The notes under the pieces were generated by a model. The model worked only from the letters and a program-made list of their open reading frames with translations, was not told the DNA's origin and did not search any database. Position numbers and translations under genes: made by a program. Of a DNA stretch of 64,000 nt, positions 23,491 to 35,610 are shown piece after piece; position 1 is the first letter of the stretch; the number at the start of each line of letters is the position of its first letter. The stretch comes from Pohlia nutans (taxonomy: Eukaryota; Streptophyta; Bryopsida; Bryales; Mniaceae), in the NCBI GenBank assembly GCA_022496805.1, contig CM040087.1:29846253-29910252 (forward strand), written 5' to 3'.

Positions 23491-24581
23491 TTAACCCTTT
23501 AATCCTTTAACGTCCCGATTCATCACTGATTTCAAAGATCCGTTATAAAATGTTTGATGAATACCAAAAATGGAGTTGGTGTACAAAGCAAAGTTGTAAA
23601 TGTCAATGTTTAGATCACATCTGTATGGTTGGATTTATCATATTTCTTAGTAATTTTTTTAAATTAATTTTTCAAGGTTTTCTTTTGAAATTCAATTAAA
23701 AATCCCAAAGTAACACAAAAAAATTAAAAATTGTTGTAATGAATTTGAAATAACATGCACTACGAGATGGTATGCTTTCCATTATTTGATTCTACTTATT
23801 TTGGAAAATCATGCTGAAGGTCTCACTTTTTGAACTAAAAATGAAACTTGACATCAACCACTATTGTTATTTTTCAAAAAATCACAATATTTTATTTTGA
23901 AGATCCATACCGTACAAATGGTAGTCAACTAGCACAAGAACCAAAGAAAATTTGGATGGATGAAAAACTGTACATGATGTAGTAAAGAGAAGGATTTCAA
24001 TCTGTTCGTCGTCCATTATATGGACACAGGCGCGTTAAAGGGTTAAGGTCCCAATTCAACTCTGTTTTCAAAGATGCACTATAAAATGTTTGATAAAACC
24101 CTAAAATGGAGTAGATGTACAAAGAAAACTTGTAAATGTCAAAGTAAAGATCACATCTGTACGGTTGGATGCATCATATTTTTTATTAAAAAAATTTATT
24201 TAATTTTGAAAGGTATTCTTTTGAAATTCAATTAAAAATCCCAAATCAACACAAAAAAATTTCAAAAAATTGTGATGAAATTGGAATAACATGCCCTACG
24301 AGATGGTTTGGTTTTCATTATTTGATTCTAACTATTTTTAAAAATCATGTTTGAGGTCTTAGTTTTTGAACTAAGAATGAAACTTGACATAAATTGATTG
24401 TGCTATTTTTACAAAATAATAATAACCTATTTTGAAGATCCAAACTGTTCAAAGAATAGTGAACTTGCACAAGAACCAAGATTAATTTTGGTGGATGAAG
24501 ATTCTCAAATCTGGATGAGATCCGAACAAGTTGAATCTGTTCGTCATCCAGTATATGGACGACAACGCGTTCAAGGGTTAA
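23491..24581. mobile_element. Two PB1 piggyBac-like MITEs joined head to tail (copies c and d)
   Basis: Copy c runs from 23491 to 24046 (right tip CGCGTTAAAGGGTTAA). Copy d follows immediately, starting TTAAGGTCCCAATTC without its CCCTT, and ends at 24581. The two therefore share or have fused at one TTAA. Copy c also begins with a doubled tip (TTAACCCTTTAATCCTTTAA). Confidence 0.72.
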
Positions 24582-25625
24582 CTTGTGCTTCAAATTCTTG
24601 AAGTGAAGTATTGAAATAATATCTTCCAGGCTAAGGCAAATCAATAGTTTGAGATTTGTCTTTATTACATTTTTCTGATTAGCTCAAAGTAAACACTTAT
24701 CTTAGGAAGATGGGACGGGGCCGGTTGGTTGGTACAAATCTTCCTACCTATGATAACTCACTAGCAGCACCAAGTTATGTATATCACATCACTGCTTAAA
24801 CAAACTCAATAGGAATCAAACCCGGACCATATAATTGTAATATGTAACGTTCCTCACCAACCAACCTAGGAACCATGACTTGGCAACCACCAACAAGAAA
24901 AAAACACCAAATTATACCCTTACAGGATCTAACCACTCAATGTTACTATTAGTACTAGTACTTATCTCTGGTTACTAAAGTGTTTATTCTCGAAAGAGGA
25001 GAGTAGTCTTGCGCCAATGGCCCATTGTCTGGTGGGCAATGGCTCATTGTCAAGACAAACAAACACTTTATTCACGCCGGCCTCGAAAGAGGACCGGAGT
25101 TTCTATCTATCTTTTTTACATTAACTTCTACTTCAAAATCACCCTCCTAATTATCTAAAGAATAAAACTATTAATCCTACTTCACCGATCTCAAAACCTC
25201 CCTTCACTAATCTCCCCCCTAACCTCTAAGTCACAGCGCTACTTATCTGTCGAGAATCTCCTCACCACCGTTCTTCACTTCATTCATAATAGCCCTCGGA
25301 TTGTAACAATAAACAAGTAGTTAGGTCTAACTGCTAAGTAGTTTGGTAGAAATGAACGCACTTACTAAACTATTTTATTTGTAACACGAAGTCACGTTGA
25401 TGTGATCTTTGAATCATTTGTTTTCCACATTGCACTCTAAAATAGGAATCCTCCCAAAGAAAGTGGGAAAACGTCATGACAATGCTTAGAGAGTCGTGTT
25501 TGTCCCTTCATCTTGCAAACCCAACATTCACATTTGAAAGAACTTGTAGCTGCAGTTCCATTAGCGTGCCAACAATGTACCTTTGCGAGGGTCATGGACC
25601 CGTGAAGCTCCTAGAGCGTGGCCGT
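24582..25625. other. Intergenic sequence, no gene seen
   Basis: Contains the retroposon fragment at 25026-25112 and otherwise AT-rich sequence without supported coding content. Confidence 0.4.
25026..25112 (+). mobile_element. Short retroposon with TATC tail, copy 2
   Basis: Begins near CCAATGGCCCATTGTC, includes GGCTCATTGTCAAGAC, AACACTTTATTCACGCC and the stem CCTCGAAAGAGG, and ends in TATC units. Same family as 7045-7110, 52801-52905 and 62222-62335. Confidence 0.68.
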
Positions 25626-26631
25626 TGCCATCACACGGTGGCAATGCTCTAAAAACACGCAATTTGCTATACGCACTTGGCCATATAATCATGCATTTGG
25701 CCCCTAGGCACATTAAAAAATCTAATATTTTTTCTAAAAAACAACGATATTTGTTTTTCTACAATCCCTTATGTTGTAAACAAACAATTATTTATGTATT
25801 TTAAAAATTTTATCTTATTCTTTTTAAATTTTTTAAAATTAAATTAAATTTTCCTTATAGTCTTTTTCTCTTCCTTCTATTTTTTCTTCATTCTTGTCTT
25901 TCCATTTTTGGCTCTTCTTCTGCAACCGCGGATCCAACACCAGCCAAATTTTTATTGGCGAATTTTCGCCTCTCCCTTACCGTAAATCCACGTTGGCAAA
26001 TTCCTGACCTGGAAAACAAGGGCGTCTTGTTGGTGAATTTGCCTTGATCTGACGGGTTTAGGGTTACCGGCGGCTTGTCTTGTTCAACCAGCTGCGGTCT
26101 CTTCGCCGTCTCTGCGGGCCCACAACGTCAGCCCATCGCCAGCCCAAACGCCATTGGATCCTATACACGCCAACAGAGTAATTTTAGTTGTTCCTTCGCC
26201 ATTTTCTCTGCCTCTCCGTCATGGTCGCACGTTGCCAGCTCTTGCAAGTTTATTTCTGGTCCCTCGCCACAGTGATCCGCTTCCACGATTACCATTCGCC
26301 AGCGCAAGGTCGTTACTTTAGTATCTGGCTTGCTTAATTTCGGCCTTTGGGAAGTGTTGCAGGCTTTTGCATTTCGGAAGTGTTGCAGGCTTTTGCAAGT
26401 TTTGCGTCATCGTGGCGGGTTTAGAGTAGGCGCTGCATCAGCGGCTGGTGCGGCCAAACAAGTTTTAAGGCGCCCTTGCACAGTGAGGAATTCATTTTTC
26501 TATTCGTTTTCCTGTCTTCTTGGCTGTAGTGCTTTTCTGCACTGGGATTGCATCTCTGCAATTTTTATTGTTCTCATGGTGCCCAAGTAGTCGTTTCTAA
26601 CCAAATTTTTGTATGGTGGCAGCGGTGAGGA

Positions 26632-28167
26632 CATCAGGAATTTTGGACCCCACTGATTCTGCACTGATTCAGTGCGATTTCCGATATTTCAAAGGTTCGT
26701 ACGATTTTCGCACTGATTCCGCATCGTTGCGTCATTCATCGCAACTACACTGATATGACACGATGTTCGTACAAGCGGATATAGTACTGATTCGACACGA
26801 TTGATACATCCATTGAAAACGTATGAATTCAGCACTCTTTATAGTTGTCAAATGTCGTGTTTTAATCGTCTTTAAAACTACACTGATTCAGTGCGTTTTT
26901 CGTGCGACATCATCTTTTCCATATCTAGATTTTATTTTCTTTTTATATCTAAATTTGATCAAAATAGTATTATTAGAAATATAATATAAAATATAAAATA
27001 ATTACTTTCCTCGCTACCCACTTCAACTACACGAAAATTGCCCGCACATGCGATGGGGCCCACCATAGCTTCCCAAGCTCTACCGCCAACGGTGAGATTT
27101 GAACTCTCGACCTCCCGGCTGCCAATCAAGTTCTAAACCACCAAACCACCTCAAACTCTTCATGCATAGAATAGAACTCTTTTGGTAATTATCGAATTTT
27201 TTTTTTCAGCGGACTTTGAATGTTTTTAACTATGTGAAAAAAACTTTTTTTCCAAATTTTTTTTTGCACTAGATTATGCAGGACTTTTTCTATATCTAGG
27301 ATTTTTTTCATAATTTTTTGAATTTTTGAATTTTTTGTCAAAATCGTGATGGCAGATCATGGCTGTGAGCTGTTTTTTTTTCAGCGGACTTTGAATGTTT
27401 TTAACTATGTGAAAAAAACTTTTTTTCCAAATTTTTTTTGCACTGGATTATGCAGGACGTTTTCTATATCTAGGATTTTTTTCATAATATTTTGAATTTA
27501 CTTATTTTTTGCCAAAATCGTGGTGGTTGTGAGCTATTTTTTTTTGCTCCTATGATGAAAAGTACAATGATAACCAATAATACCAAATTTGAATTCTAAA
27601 AATATAAAATATTATTTCTTTGAAATTTTAATGTGTATTGCTTCTAAACTCGATAAATGTAGATCTAAAAATGTTTTGGGAAATTAAACCGGAAGTATAA
27701 TTTAAAGAAGATTCTTGGAATATTCCAAAATATTCCAAAATAATATAATATATTTTGAAAGATTCCAAAAGATTCCAAAAATATATTAAAATATTGTACA
27801 CGGATGTCGTACGAAAATAATTTGCATTATAATAGATACTGAAATCGCACGAATATAATAAATGGCATTAATATGATACGTATACGATACTGAATTCGCA
27901 TTAACTAAAACTGCACGTTATCCATGTCTTATCAGCCATGTGATGTGAATACACGATTAACGCACGGATTCCGTCAAGCACGACTTTCGTGCGGAAACAA
28001 CACTTTTTTGATAATCATTGAAAAGACACTGCATTGACACTCTAGTAATGCATGTCACTTCCGTACCGTAACGACACTTCTAAATGCACGTATGACGTGC
28101 GGAATCAGTGTTTAATTATAAACGCACTGAATCAGTGCAGAATCAGTGGGGTCGGAAATTCCTGATG
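26632..28167. mobile_element. TIR element, about 1.5 kb, with CACTGATTC subterminal repeats
   Basis: The tip starting ATCAGGAATTTTGGACCCC and continuing about 44 bp recurs inverted at the right, ending ATTCCTGAT at 28167, with two mismatches. Many copies of CACTGATTC-like and CGATTT/ACGATT motifs follow each end. Inside are a duplicated ~170-bp unit (about 27200-27372 and 27372-27540) and a tRNA-like segment. No coding sequence. No clear target duplication; the right end touches the putative start of the hAT-like coding region. Confidence 0.75.
27050..27165 (-). mobile_element. tRNA-derived SINE-like fragment
   Basis: On the minus strand a box A-like TGGTTTAGAAC is followed about 37 bases later by GAGTTCAAATC, a near-consensus box B, in the spacing of a tRNA-derived promoter. 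It cannot fold into a complete tRNA by eye (no paired acceptor stem), so a SINE remnant is preferred. Confidence 0.5.
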
Positions 28168-29786
28168 GAGGTGGATTCTCTTGGAGTGGAGATTGAAGGG
28201 CTTCGTTTTCGCACCACTCAGGTGGTGCCCAGCGATGGCAGCGCAACGCCACCTGACGCTGAATCAGATTCCGTTGCTGGAATCATGTGTGCAGGTGCAG
28301 GTTCGAGGGGCAATGCGGCAGCGATTCCTGCATGGAAGATGCCTCTGCACGCGAGCTCAGAAGTTGAAGAGCTCGATCATGTGGTCGGGACTGCCGCGGT
28401 TGAATTGGTCAGAGCTCGCTGGCGTGGGTATGAGAGGAACCGCCATTGGCATGATATGTGGGCGGCACGTTTTCCTTGGGCGGAATCAGTAGTGTCTTCC
28501 AACAGCGAAATTCGGCAGGTGCGATGTAAAATTTGCACCAAGGTAAAAAGTCCGAAAAGCTCCTTGTACCCAAAATAATTCGTTGTGGAAGCATGCAGGT
28601 AGGCAGAAGGCCCTTGCAAGTCATGGAAAAATCCTCGCAGGTCAGTACTATTTCCTATCTGGAAATGCACACGTTAAAAATGAAAAAATCTATTTTGCTT
28701 GTCATGGTAAGGCTAGAGAAATTGTTGTACAACAAGTACAAGCGGGTGCAGTGAAAGAGAAGCGTAGGAAATTGGTTCAATTCAGGGCGATATTTTTTTG
28801 CTTCAACAAGGACGTCCCATGTCCGACTACTGTGATTTCCATGAGCTTTTTTAAATCCTGTGTGTTCCTGAGCTACCCATAAAACATTGGTCTGTTAATC
28901 TCGGCTGGGAGATGGCTGATCATATTGCCAAGACTTTGGCTGGACACACAAAGAACGTGATTTCGCAGGCTCGTTTCCTCTCCCTATTTGCCGATGAGGT
29001 AACTACAGTTGATCATCGGTCGTGGCTGTCTATCCATTGCTACGTGTGTTTAGGGTTCAAGAGGCTCCCTATTCTGTTGTCTTTGAGTCGGTTAGATGAG
29101 GGGAATGCGGCAGATGCGGTTGGGAGCGCCATACATGAAATGGTGGTGCACCATACTCGCCTCAATGTTGAAACATTGGCTTCCCGCATTGTGTGTTTTG
29201 GGGCGGATGGGGATAGTGTTTTTCAGGGATGTAGGAACAAGGTCACTGTGACCATGAAAGGCCATATCGCGCCATTCATGTTTCATGTGCATTGCATGGC
29301 ACATCGAACGAATTTGGTTGTAGAGCCACTCTCAAATCTGCAGATTGTAACAAAGCTAGAAGGCCCTTGCCAGGCCATGTTCTCGTACTTTAGCCAAAGC
29401 CCAAAACGCCATTTGGAGTTTCAAAAACTCACTGAAAATGTGGGAATAGAGGGGCTTTGAATGCTCCGCAACGTCAAGACTTGTTGGATCTCGTTACTTG
29501 GTCCTTTGCGTAGGGTCATGGGGGAGTATAAAACGCTGTTAGCAAAGATGTGTGAAGACGCTGCCGTAAAAGAGCCGAAGATGACGGCCAAAAATATGGC
29601 TGCTCAGGAGTGCGCACGCCGGAATTAAAACTCCCTCTGCGACGTTAGAACCTTGCTGGCCCTGCCGTGCATATTGCCGATGCTGGAATCTGTAGATTAC
29701 CTAATGAAATTTGCTCAATCTAATAACGTGTTTGTGGCAGATGAAGTTGCAGCTGTCAGAATTTGCCAAACTGAACTGTACATGAT
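28164..29786 (+). pseudogene. hAT-superfamily transposase-like pseudogene, N-terminal and middle part
   Basis: Fragments in shifting frames: a BED-type zinc-finger region (CKICTKV near 28530, then LWKHAGRQKAL near 28590 in another frame), and a long open piece 28912-29460 with SLFADEVTTVDHRSWLSIH and FMFHVHCMAHRTNLVVEPL, typical of ZNF862-like hAT transposases. It then runs past a stop into further homologous sequence to 29786. At least two frame changes and stops at 29458-29460 and near 29625 break it. At 29788 it is interrupted by a Tc1/mariner element; its C-terminal part resumes at about 32230. Confidence 0.72.
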
Positions 29787-29789
29787 GTA

Positions 29790-32202
29790 CAATGGGGTGA
29801 CACCTAAATTGGCACCTTGTGCAATTCCAGAGATAGTGCCCACACTGTTGTCAACTTTGACACCCTCCCCAGCGCTGGGAAATTGTTATTTACACATGAA
29901 ATTTTAGACACAAAATCATTGTTATATTGCCAACATGCGCACCATATTTCAAAGCTAGAAGATTGATACAAAAAATGATATTCAAGATTTACTAACAAGG
30001 GGTAGCTGTAAGAAATGTTTTACAGCTGCCAACTTTGATACCCTCCCAAGGATTGAAGAATTTTTTTTTCACGTGGAATTTTAGGAATAGGAATATCTTT
30101 ATGTTTTTTTACACATGTGAAAAAATTCAAGTCCAAAAGACCCACAAAAAAAATGGTATTCCAAATCTACCAACATGCTTAGTTGTGAGAAACAAAGGGG
30201 AGAATCGTTTCACAACTTCCAACTTTGACAGCCTTCCTAGGGTTGAGAATCTGTTATTTCAATATGAAATTTTTGTCATATGATCTTTTTGATGTTGATC
30301 ACATGTATGAAATGTTTCAAGGCCAAAAGATACACACAAAAGTAGCTATTCTATATCTACCAATGTGTGTAATTACAATAACCAATTCAAGGACATGGTG
30401 AAAATATTGAAATATCTTTGACACCTCATGCTTCCTCATTGAACTTATCCATTTGACCCAATGCCTTATCATAAATGCATCTAAGAAAAATTCAGTAAGA
30501 TCCAAATGTAGAAGTGTGGAGTTGTGACATCAAGAAGAAACCTCTTGCATCATACATGCATAACGAAGTTTCCCCCTCTAAATATCAATTGAGCACTATT
30601 GTGTAAACTTAAGGGAATGTTGCATGTGATTTGTGATCATTGAATGTTGGAGTAATGATGAGAGCAGAGAGAAAGAATGTCTTATGTGTGAGACATGGAG
30701 TGATATGTTGTATGAGTGATGTGATGCATGAGTAATTAGTCATGCTTGCTTATGCATGTTGAGTGATGTGATACATGAGTAATTTAATCATGCTTGCTTA
30801 TGCATGTTGAGTGATGTGTATGTGGTTATTTTTACTAGGCTGAATGATGTGCATGTGGTTATGTCTAATGGACTAAATACTATGATCGAGTGACTGATTT
30901 TGTATAAAATTGTTAATGATGTTAATGAGAGTTTAAGGTTCTGTTAGCCTAATAAAAGAAAGTTCAATATATTTCAGATGGAAATTTCCGATGAAATTCG
31001 TGGACGTATTATAGGTATGAGCGAGGGAGGGAGTACTCAAGTTCAAATTGCAACGACTATCAAAGTTTCCGTTAGAACAGTTAAGAGGTTGGTGAATTCT
31101 TTTAGAGAAAATGGAACTTACAAGCACGAACTTTGTGGTGGAAGTCACACTACAAAACTTAGTGATAGAGATGTGCGTAGTATTTTGCGTTTCTCAAAAA
31201 CTAACCGTCGCGCGTCAGTATCAGAGATTGCTGGTGTATGCCCTACTCCAATGTGTGGACGTACCATTCAAAGGTTCTTACATAGAAGTGGCATTTTCAG
31301 TTAAATTGTAGTCAAAAAACCTTTTTTGACACCTCGTCACATATATCAAAGGCTGGTTTTTGCTCAGAAGTACCGTGGATGGAGCGCAGATGATTGGGAG
31401 CGTATTATTTGGACAGATGAATCTACCTTTGAAATTGGGAAGAATTTGAAACAAGTTTGTGTTTAGAGAATTGCAAATTAGCGGTATTCATCAAATTGTA
31501 TAGTTCCTACTTTTAAAACTAGGCAGACTTCCTTGATGATTTGGGGCGCATTTGCTGGAGGCCAAAAGTCAGAACTTGTTTTTATGCTTAAAGATTGACG
31601 CTCTGCAAAGGATTTTGTGGAAGTGGTATACGAATGGGAATTATTTCATTTCATGATTAAAGTTCCAAATGCAGTGCTCATGGAAGACGGCGCACCCGTC
31701 CGTCGTAGCAAAATATGTGAAGAATGGAGACAACTGCGCCTTCTTGAGAAGCTCAATTGGCTTGCAAACTCTCCCAATCTCAATCCAATTGAGAACCCGT
31801 GGAAGATTCTAAAAGATGCAATACAACGTAATAAGGCATGTGCTAGAAACATAGATAGGTTGAAGGAAGTTCTTGAAAGAGAGTGGAAGTCAATTACTGA
31901 AACAACACTCCTTCAATTATGTCATTCTATGCCTTCTAGGTTACAAGCAGTGATTGAAGCTAATGGAGGACATACACGTTGGTAGATATAGAATAACTAC
32001 TTTTGTGTGTATCTTTTGGCCTTGAAACATTTCATACATGTGATCAACATCAAAAAGATCATATGACAAAAATTTCATATTGAAATAACAGATTCTCAAC
32101 CCTAGGAAGGCTGTCAAAGTTGGAAGTTGTGAAACGATTCTCCCCTTTGTTTCTCACAACTACACATGTTGGTAGATTTGGAATACCATTTTTTTGGCAC
32201 TG
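29790..32202. mobile_element. Tc1/mariner element inserted in the hAT-like pseudogene
   Basis: TA at 29788-29789 and 32203-32204 flank tips CAATGGGG and, inverted, CAGTGCCAAAAAAATGG. About 200 bp of terminal inverted repeat is clear at roughly 30150-30365 against 31983-32195. The left end carries additional related subterminal units (29810-30140), so its exact limit is less sure. The interior encodes a transposase pseudogene. The 1-kb non-coding element at 50906-51909 shares subterminal phrases such as AACTTTGA.A.CCT and AATCTACCAACAT. Confidence 0.78.
30978..31985 (+). pseudogene. Tc1/mariner DD34E transposase pseudogene
   Basis: An N-terminal helix-turn-helix region (30978-31304) resembles Tc1-type paired DNA-binding domains. 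A stop then separates it from catalytic-core sequence with the first Asp in IIWTDEST (about 31410). After further stops the last open piece, 31617-31985, has the second Asp in EDGAPV and the Glu in NSPNLNPIEN, 34 residues apart, which is the DD34E spacing. Nonsense codons replace a likely Trp and Gln near 31465-31482 in a way that fits C-to-T decay of methylated DNA. The copy is therefore probably inactive. Domain identity is secure; the start is approximate. Confidence 0.85.
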
Positions 32203-32229
32203 TAGTATACATTGCAAATAGTACAGTGA

Positions 32230-33082
32230 TGATGCAACGGCTTAACAGCAACAACATTTTGGCATATTTCATGACATTGAAAACAATAATTCGCATGCTA
32301 TAACACAGGAGTGGGTTACTGATTTGAACATTGGAGATGTGCAGTTGTCATTTCGAATTAGTGACCATACCTACCCTGCTCACTCGATTTGTGCCATCAG
32401 CGGGAAGAAGTTGCCGGTTTCGCAAGCGACTTTAGACCGTATCATCAGCTCAATGAAAGGTCAATGCAAAGACGCAGCAAAGTTGCTGCGATTGGAACTA
32501 GACACCCGCTTCCCTAAGGTAGAACTCATGAACGCTTTGGGAATCATTTTTCCACAATACTGGCTGCAAGCTAATGCTGATGAGTTGTTCCCTTTGCACC
32601 TGAAAACTCTAAAATCGCAGTATAGTGTGTGCCGAGAAGTGAATTTTGGCACCACTTCGGAGCCTTTGATGAAGCAAGTTGATCCCATCATTGATGGATG
32701 AAACCTTAGCTTGCAGTCTAGTCTGTTCAAGCTCACGATGAAATCACACGCTAAAGCGGCCATGGAAGAACCGCACAATATGAATCCCATGACCAAGCTG
32801 TGGACTTGGGTTGGCCAAAACACACTGATGTTGAATCGACTTTCGGAGTTCATTAAGGTGGAAGAAATAGCCATAACCGCTGAATTGGGCAGTGTGGAGG
32901 ATGAGAGAGTGTTCTCTACCTTGAGTTTCATGAAATCCAAACTGAGGAACCACCTCAATGTTCACTTGGATTCGTGTGTGAAGGTGTATGCACAACAATT
33001 TTTCATGTTGCAGTCGTTCCCTTTGAATACTGCGATAAATAGTTGGCGTGATGAAACTGTGCGAAGGGGCGCGGATCAATAA
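32230..33082 (+). pseudogene. hAT-like transposase pseudogene, C-terminal part
   Basis: Continues the 28164-29786 pseudogene after the Tc1/mariner insertion. One open piece (32324-32701) ends in a TGA; the next (32711-33082) holds the hAT dimerisation motif, with GSVEDERVFSTLSFMKSKLR near its centre followed by NHLNVHLDSCVKV. The SVxxERxFSxL pattern is diagnostic of hAT transposases of the type also domesticated as BED-finger proteins. The internal stop and interrupted 5' part argue against function. Confidence 0.8.
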
Positions 33083-33244
33083 GTGCTCTGTTTTCACCAT
33101 ATCGGCGAGTATTTGATTTCAAATTCATGTGCGTATTAACTAACGTAGGTGGGGTGGTGGGTTTGCTACCTGCACTGGGTAGGGCCAATTCTGGCTGGAG
33201 TTCAACTTCCCTTAGTAGAGACTTTTCGAGATTTTTTGTGATTG

Positions 33245-33415
33245 TCTGGCTTTTCGTGATTGTAGTGAACTCGTAGTGAACTCGTAGTGAATTTTGTAGT
33301 GAGCTCGTAGTGAAGTAATTGTAGTGAACTCGTAGTGAATTCGTACTTAATTTTGCTAAGTGTGGGAATCGTAGTGAACTTGTAGTGAACTTGTAGTGAA
33401 TTTTGCTTGTGGTAG
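33245..33415. repeat. Degenerate short tandem repeat of GTAGTGAACTC units
   Basis: The 11-12 base phrase GTAGTGAACTC or GTAGTGAATTT recurs about ten times, and again at 33596-33615. Lies just downstream of the hAT pseudogene and creates a spurious minus-strand ORF. Confidence 0.75.
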
Positions 33416-34799
33416 GATGAGGGAAGCGAGGAATTGGCTCGTCAGGAGTTCCTGGAGTTGCTAGCGAGCCAGCTCTACAATATGCAGCTTCAAAAAGCGT
33501 CTGCAGCGAAGTGGCTGGCGCTTTGTGAGCAAGTGTTGCAGTAAGCTGTGGAGTTGTTGGATCCTTTGACGTCTTCCGGCCTCGTAAGAAATTACTAAGT
33601 GAACTCGTAGTGAACTCATATCGCAAGCGCTGGTATCGGAGGCGTTGGAATCGCAGTAATCGCCGTTTTTACTACTTAGGAGGCGCTGGAATCGCAAGTA
33701 GTACATAAATTTTTTCATTCACCCCGCCACAGTGGATACCAATTCTAAAAAAATATTTAAAATTCAAGTTGAATCAGTCGGGGTGACGCCAGATGTGGTT
33801 GGCAAAATAGCCACTTCTTCCCCGTGAACGAATTTTTTTTTGCCACCTTGGATACTCTCTCGTCCATCGACTCGCGTGTTGTTCACCCTACTGTGTGCCA
33901 TAAAAAATTGCCTGTCCCACACTCACACCAAGGTTAATTTTTTGATTTTTTGATTTTTTAAATTTATTTCTTTCTTATTTCATCTTTTAGATTAAGGTTC
34001 AGGTTGCCATATGTGGCGCTAAACCCTAATTTTCTTTTTGAAAATTTATTCTGCTTTATTAAGGTTTAGCTTGACATTAATGGCATAAAACCCCACAAAA
34101 ATAAAATATTAGGGGAAAAATAAAATTCAAGTAGGCATAGCCACGGCTGCTGAACTCTAAATAGTGACCGCAAAAATTTTAAAAATGAAAAAAATGATTA
34201 ATTTAAAAAAAATAAAATTAGCTGCCAATTAAGGTTCAATAGCCGCAACTATACTCACCATAATCTTTTTAGTCTTTTGTATTTCTATTTTAATTTGTAA
34301 GGTTTAGTGCGACAAATGGCAAACATAATTCTAACAAAGAAGAAGGTTTTTTTTTTTCAAATTTAGTATTTAGCTCCACAAATGGCAAGCTGAACCCTAA
34401 CTAAGAAGAAGAAGAAGAAGAAAGAAGAGAGTTTTTTTTAAAGTAAACCTTGGTGTGAGTGTGGAATCCGCGGCTACACAAAAAGAGCGAAAAGTGGAAA
34501 GAAAAGAATGAAGAAAAAATAGATGGAAAAGAAAAAGAGAAAAATAAAGACAAGAAGGAAGACAAGATGAAGACAAGAACGAAGTTAAGAAAGAAAATAA
34601 GATAAAAGAAAAGCTAGAAGAAAAGATAAAAAAGAGAGATAAAGATAAGAATGTAATAAAACAAAATATTTGTTTGTTTACAATGTAAGTGATTGTAGAA
34701 CGACAAAAATTTAGAGAACTTTTTAGCCAAATTTTTTAAAGCCAAATTTGCTCATGAATGAACGCACTTGGCTAAGTGCATAAATAGCGAATTGCGTGT
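33416..34799. other. AT-rich right part of the transposon complex, no gene
   Basis: Includes an inverted pair CACACTCACACCAAGGTT (33916) and AACCTTGGTGTGAGTGTG (34443), an AAG microsatellite (about 34404-34421) and the purine-rich right inverted repeat (34478-34799). Confidence 0.5.
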
Positions 34800-35610
34800 T
34801 TAACCCTTAAGGGTCCCAAGCTTTTTTGAGTTTAAAATCATCACCGCTTTTGATGTGTTATAGGTCCAAATATAAGTGAGGTATAGAAATCTCAACTATA
34901 CAATCTTGTAACATACATGTTGTAGATCACGTGGATCAATTTTGGGGTCATTTGGCCAAATAGATTGCAAGATCATAGTGTTTTAGTGCCAAAAAAAGAT
35001 ACTGAAATTTTCCTAGCAACACAGTTAGAGGTTAAATTCATTTTCAAGATTATTCAATTGAAAAAAATTTGAACTATAAAGTAGTTCAAATCATCATGTA
35101 AACACATTGGTACCAAAAAATCATCATGAAAAATTTAATGTGCCCTAAATGGCTTTGCAATGTCAAAAAGTAGCTCAAAAAGTGACCCATTTGAATCAAA
35201 AAGCAAAAAGTGTTAAAACTAGACCCGTGCACTAAAATGACTCCCAAACATTCATGACAACATGGATTGATTTGAATATTTTACCATGATAACTAGACTT
35301 CAAGGGGAATTCAATCCAACAAGTTCTATTAAAAACAAACTTGGGATGAAAGAGATACAAGCCCCCAAAGTGCTGCCATCAAAATTCACAGAACCGTCCA
35401 AAAAAAAGATACCTACTTTCAAATGATCACAAAAAATTCAATTTATCTTGGATTGATCTGAAATTTTTATCACACATTCCATACATCATGCGGGGAGTTT
35501 ATTCAAAATTTCAGCAAAATCAAACACGTTTTGCAAAAGTTGCAGCTCTTTAATGGTGAATGTCCCTCAAAAACGTCCAAAATATGAACGCCGACACGCT
35601 TGAGGGTTAA
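34800..35610. mobile_element. TTAA-bounded piggyBac-like element, family PB4
   Basis: 811 bp from TTAACCCTTAAGGGTCCC to GCTTGAGGGTTAA. Non-coding. It sits exactly at the right edge of the 25.6-34.8 kb complex: the sequence GCGTGTTTAA is cut at its TTAA and continues TTAAAGTGTGTG after the element. Confidence 0.65.

Larger units (their letters stand above)
25630..34803. mobile_element. Large nested transposon complex with long imperfect terminal inverted repeats
   Basis: About 300 bp at the left (25630-25925) matches, inverted, about 320 bp at the right (34478-34803). Shared landmarks are ACACGCAATTTGCTAT/AACACGCAATTCGCTAT, TTCTACAATC and TTGTAAACAAACAA, followed by a pyrimidine-rich (left) or purine-rich (right) tract. 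Between them lie a hAT-like transposase pseudogene, a TIR element (26632-28167) and a Tc1/mariner element (29790-32202). The simplest reading is an old hAT-type element invaded by others. The outermost tips and target duplication are not resolved, and a TTAA element abuts the right end. Confidence 0.5.

Noticed and set aside
27050..27165. Functional tRNA gene on the minus strand
   Set aside because: Box A and box B are present but no acceptor-stem pairing or clean anticodon arm could be formed.
28108..28578. Intact BED-finger host gene
   Set aside because: The zinc-finger region continues only after frame changes, and downstream homologous parts are broken by stops and an insertion.
33003..33626. 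207-codon minus-strand ORF rich in FTTSSL
   Set aside because: Produced by GTAGTGAACTC tandem repeats and the antisense of the hAT C-terminal region.
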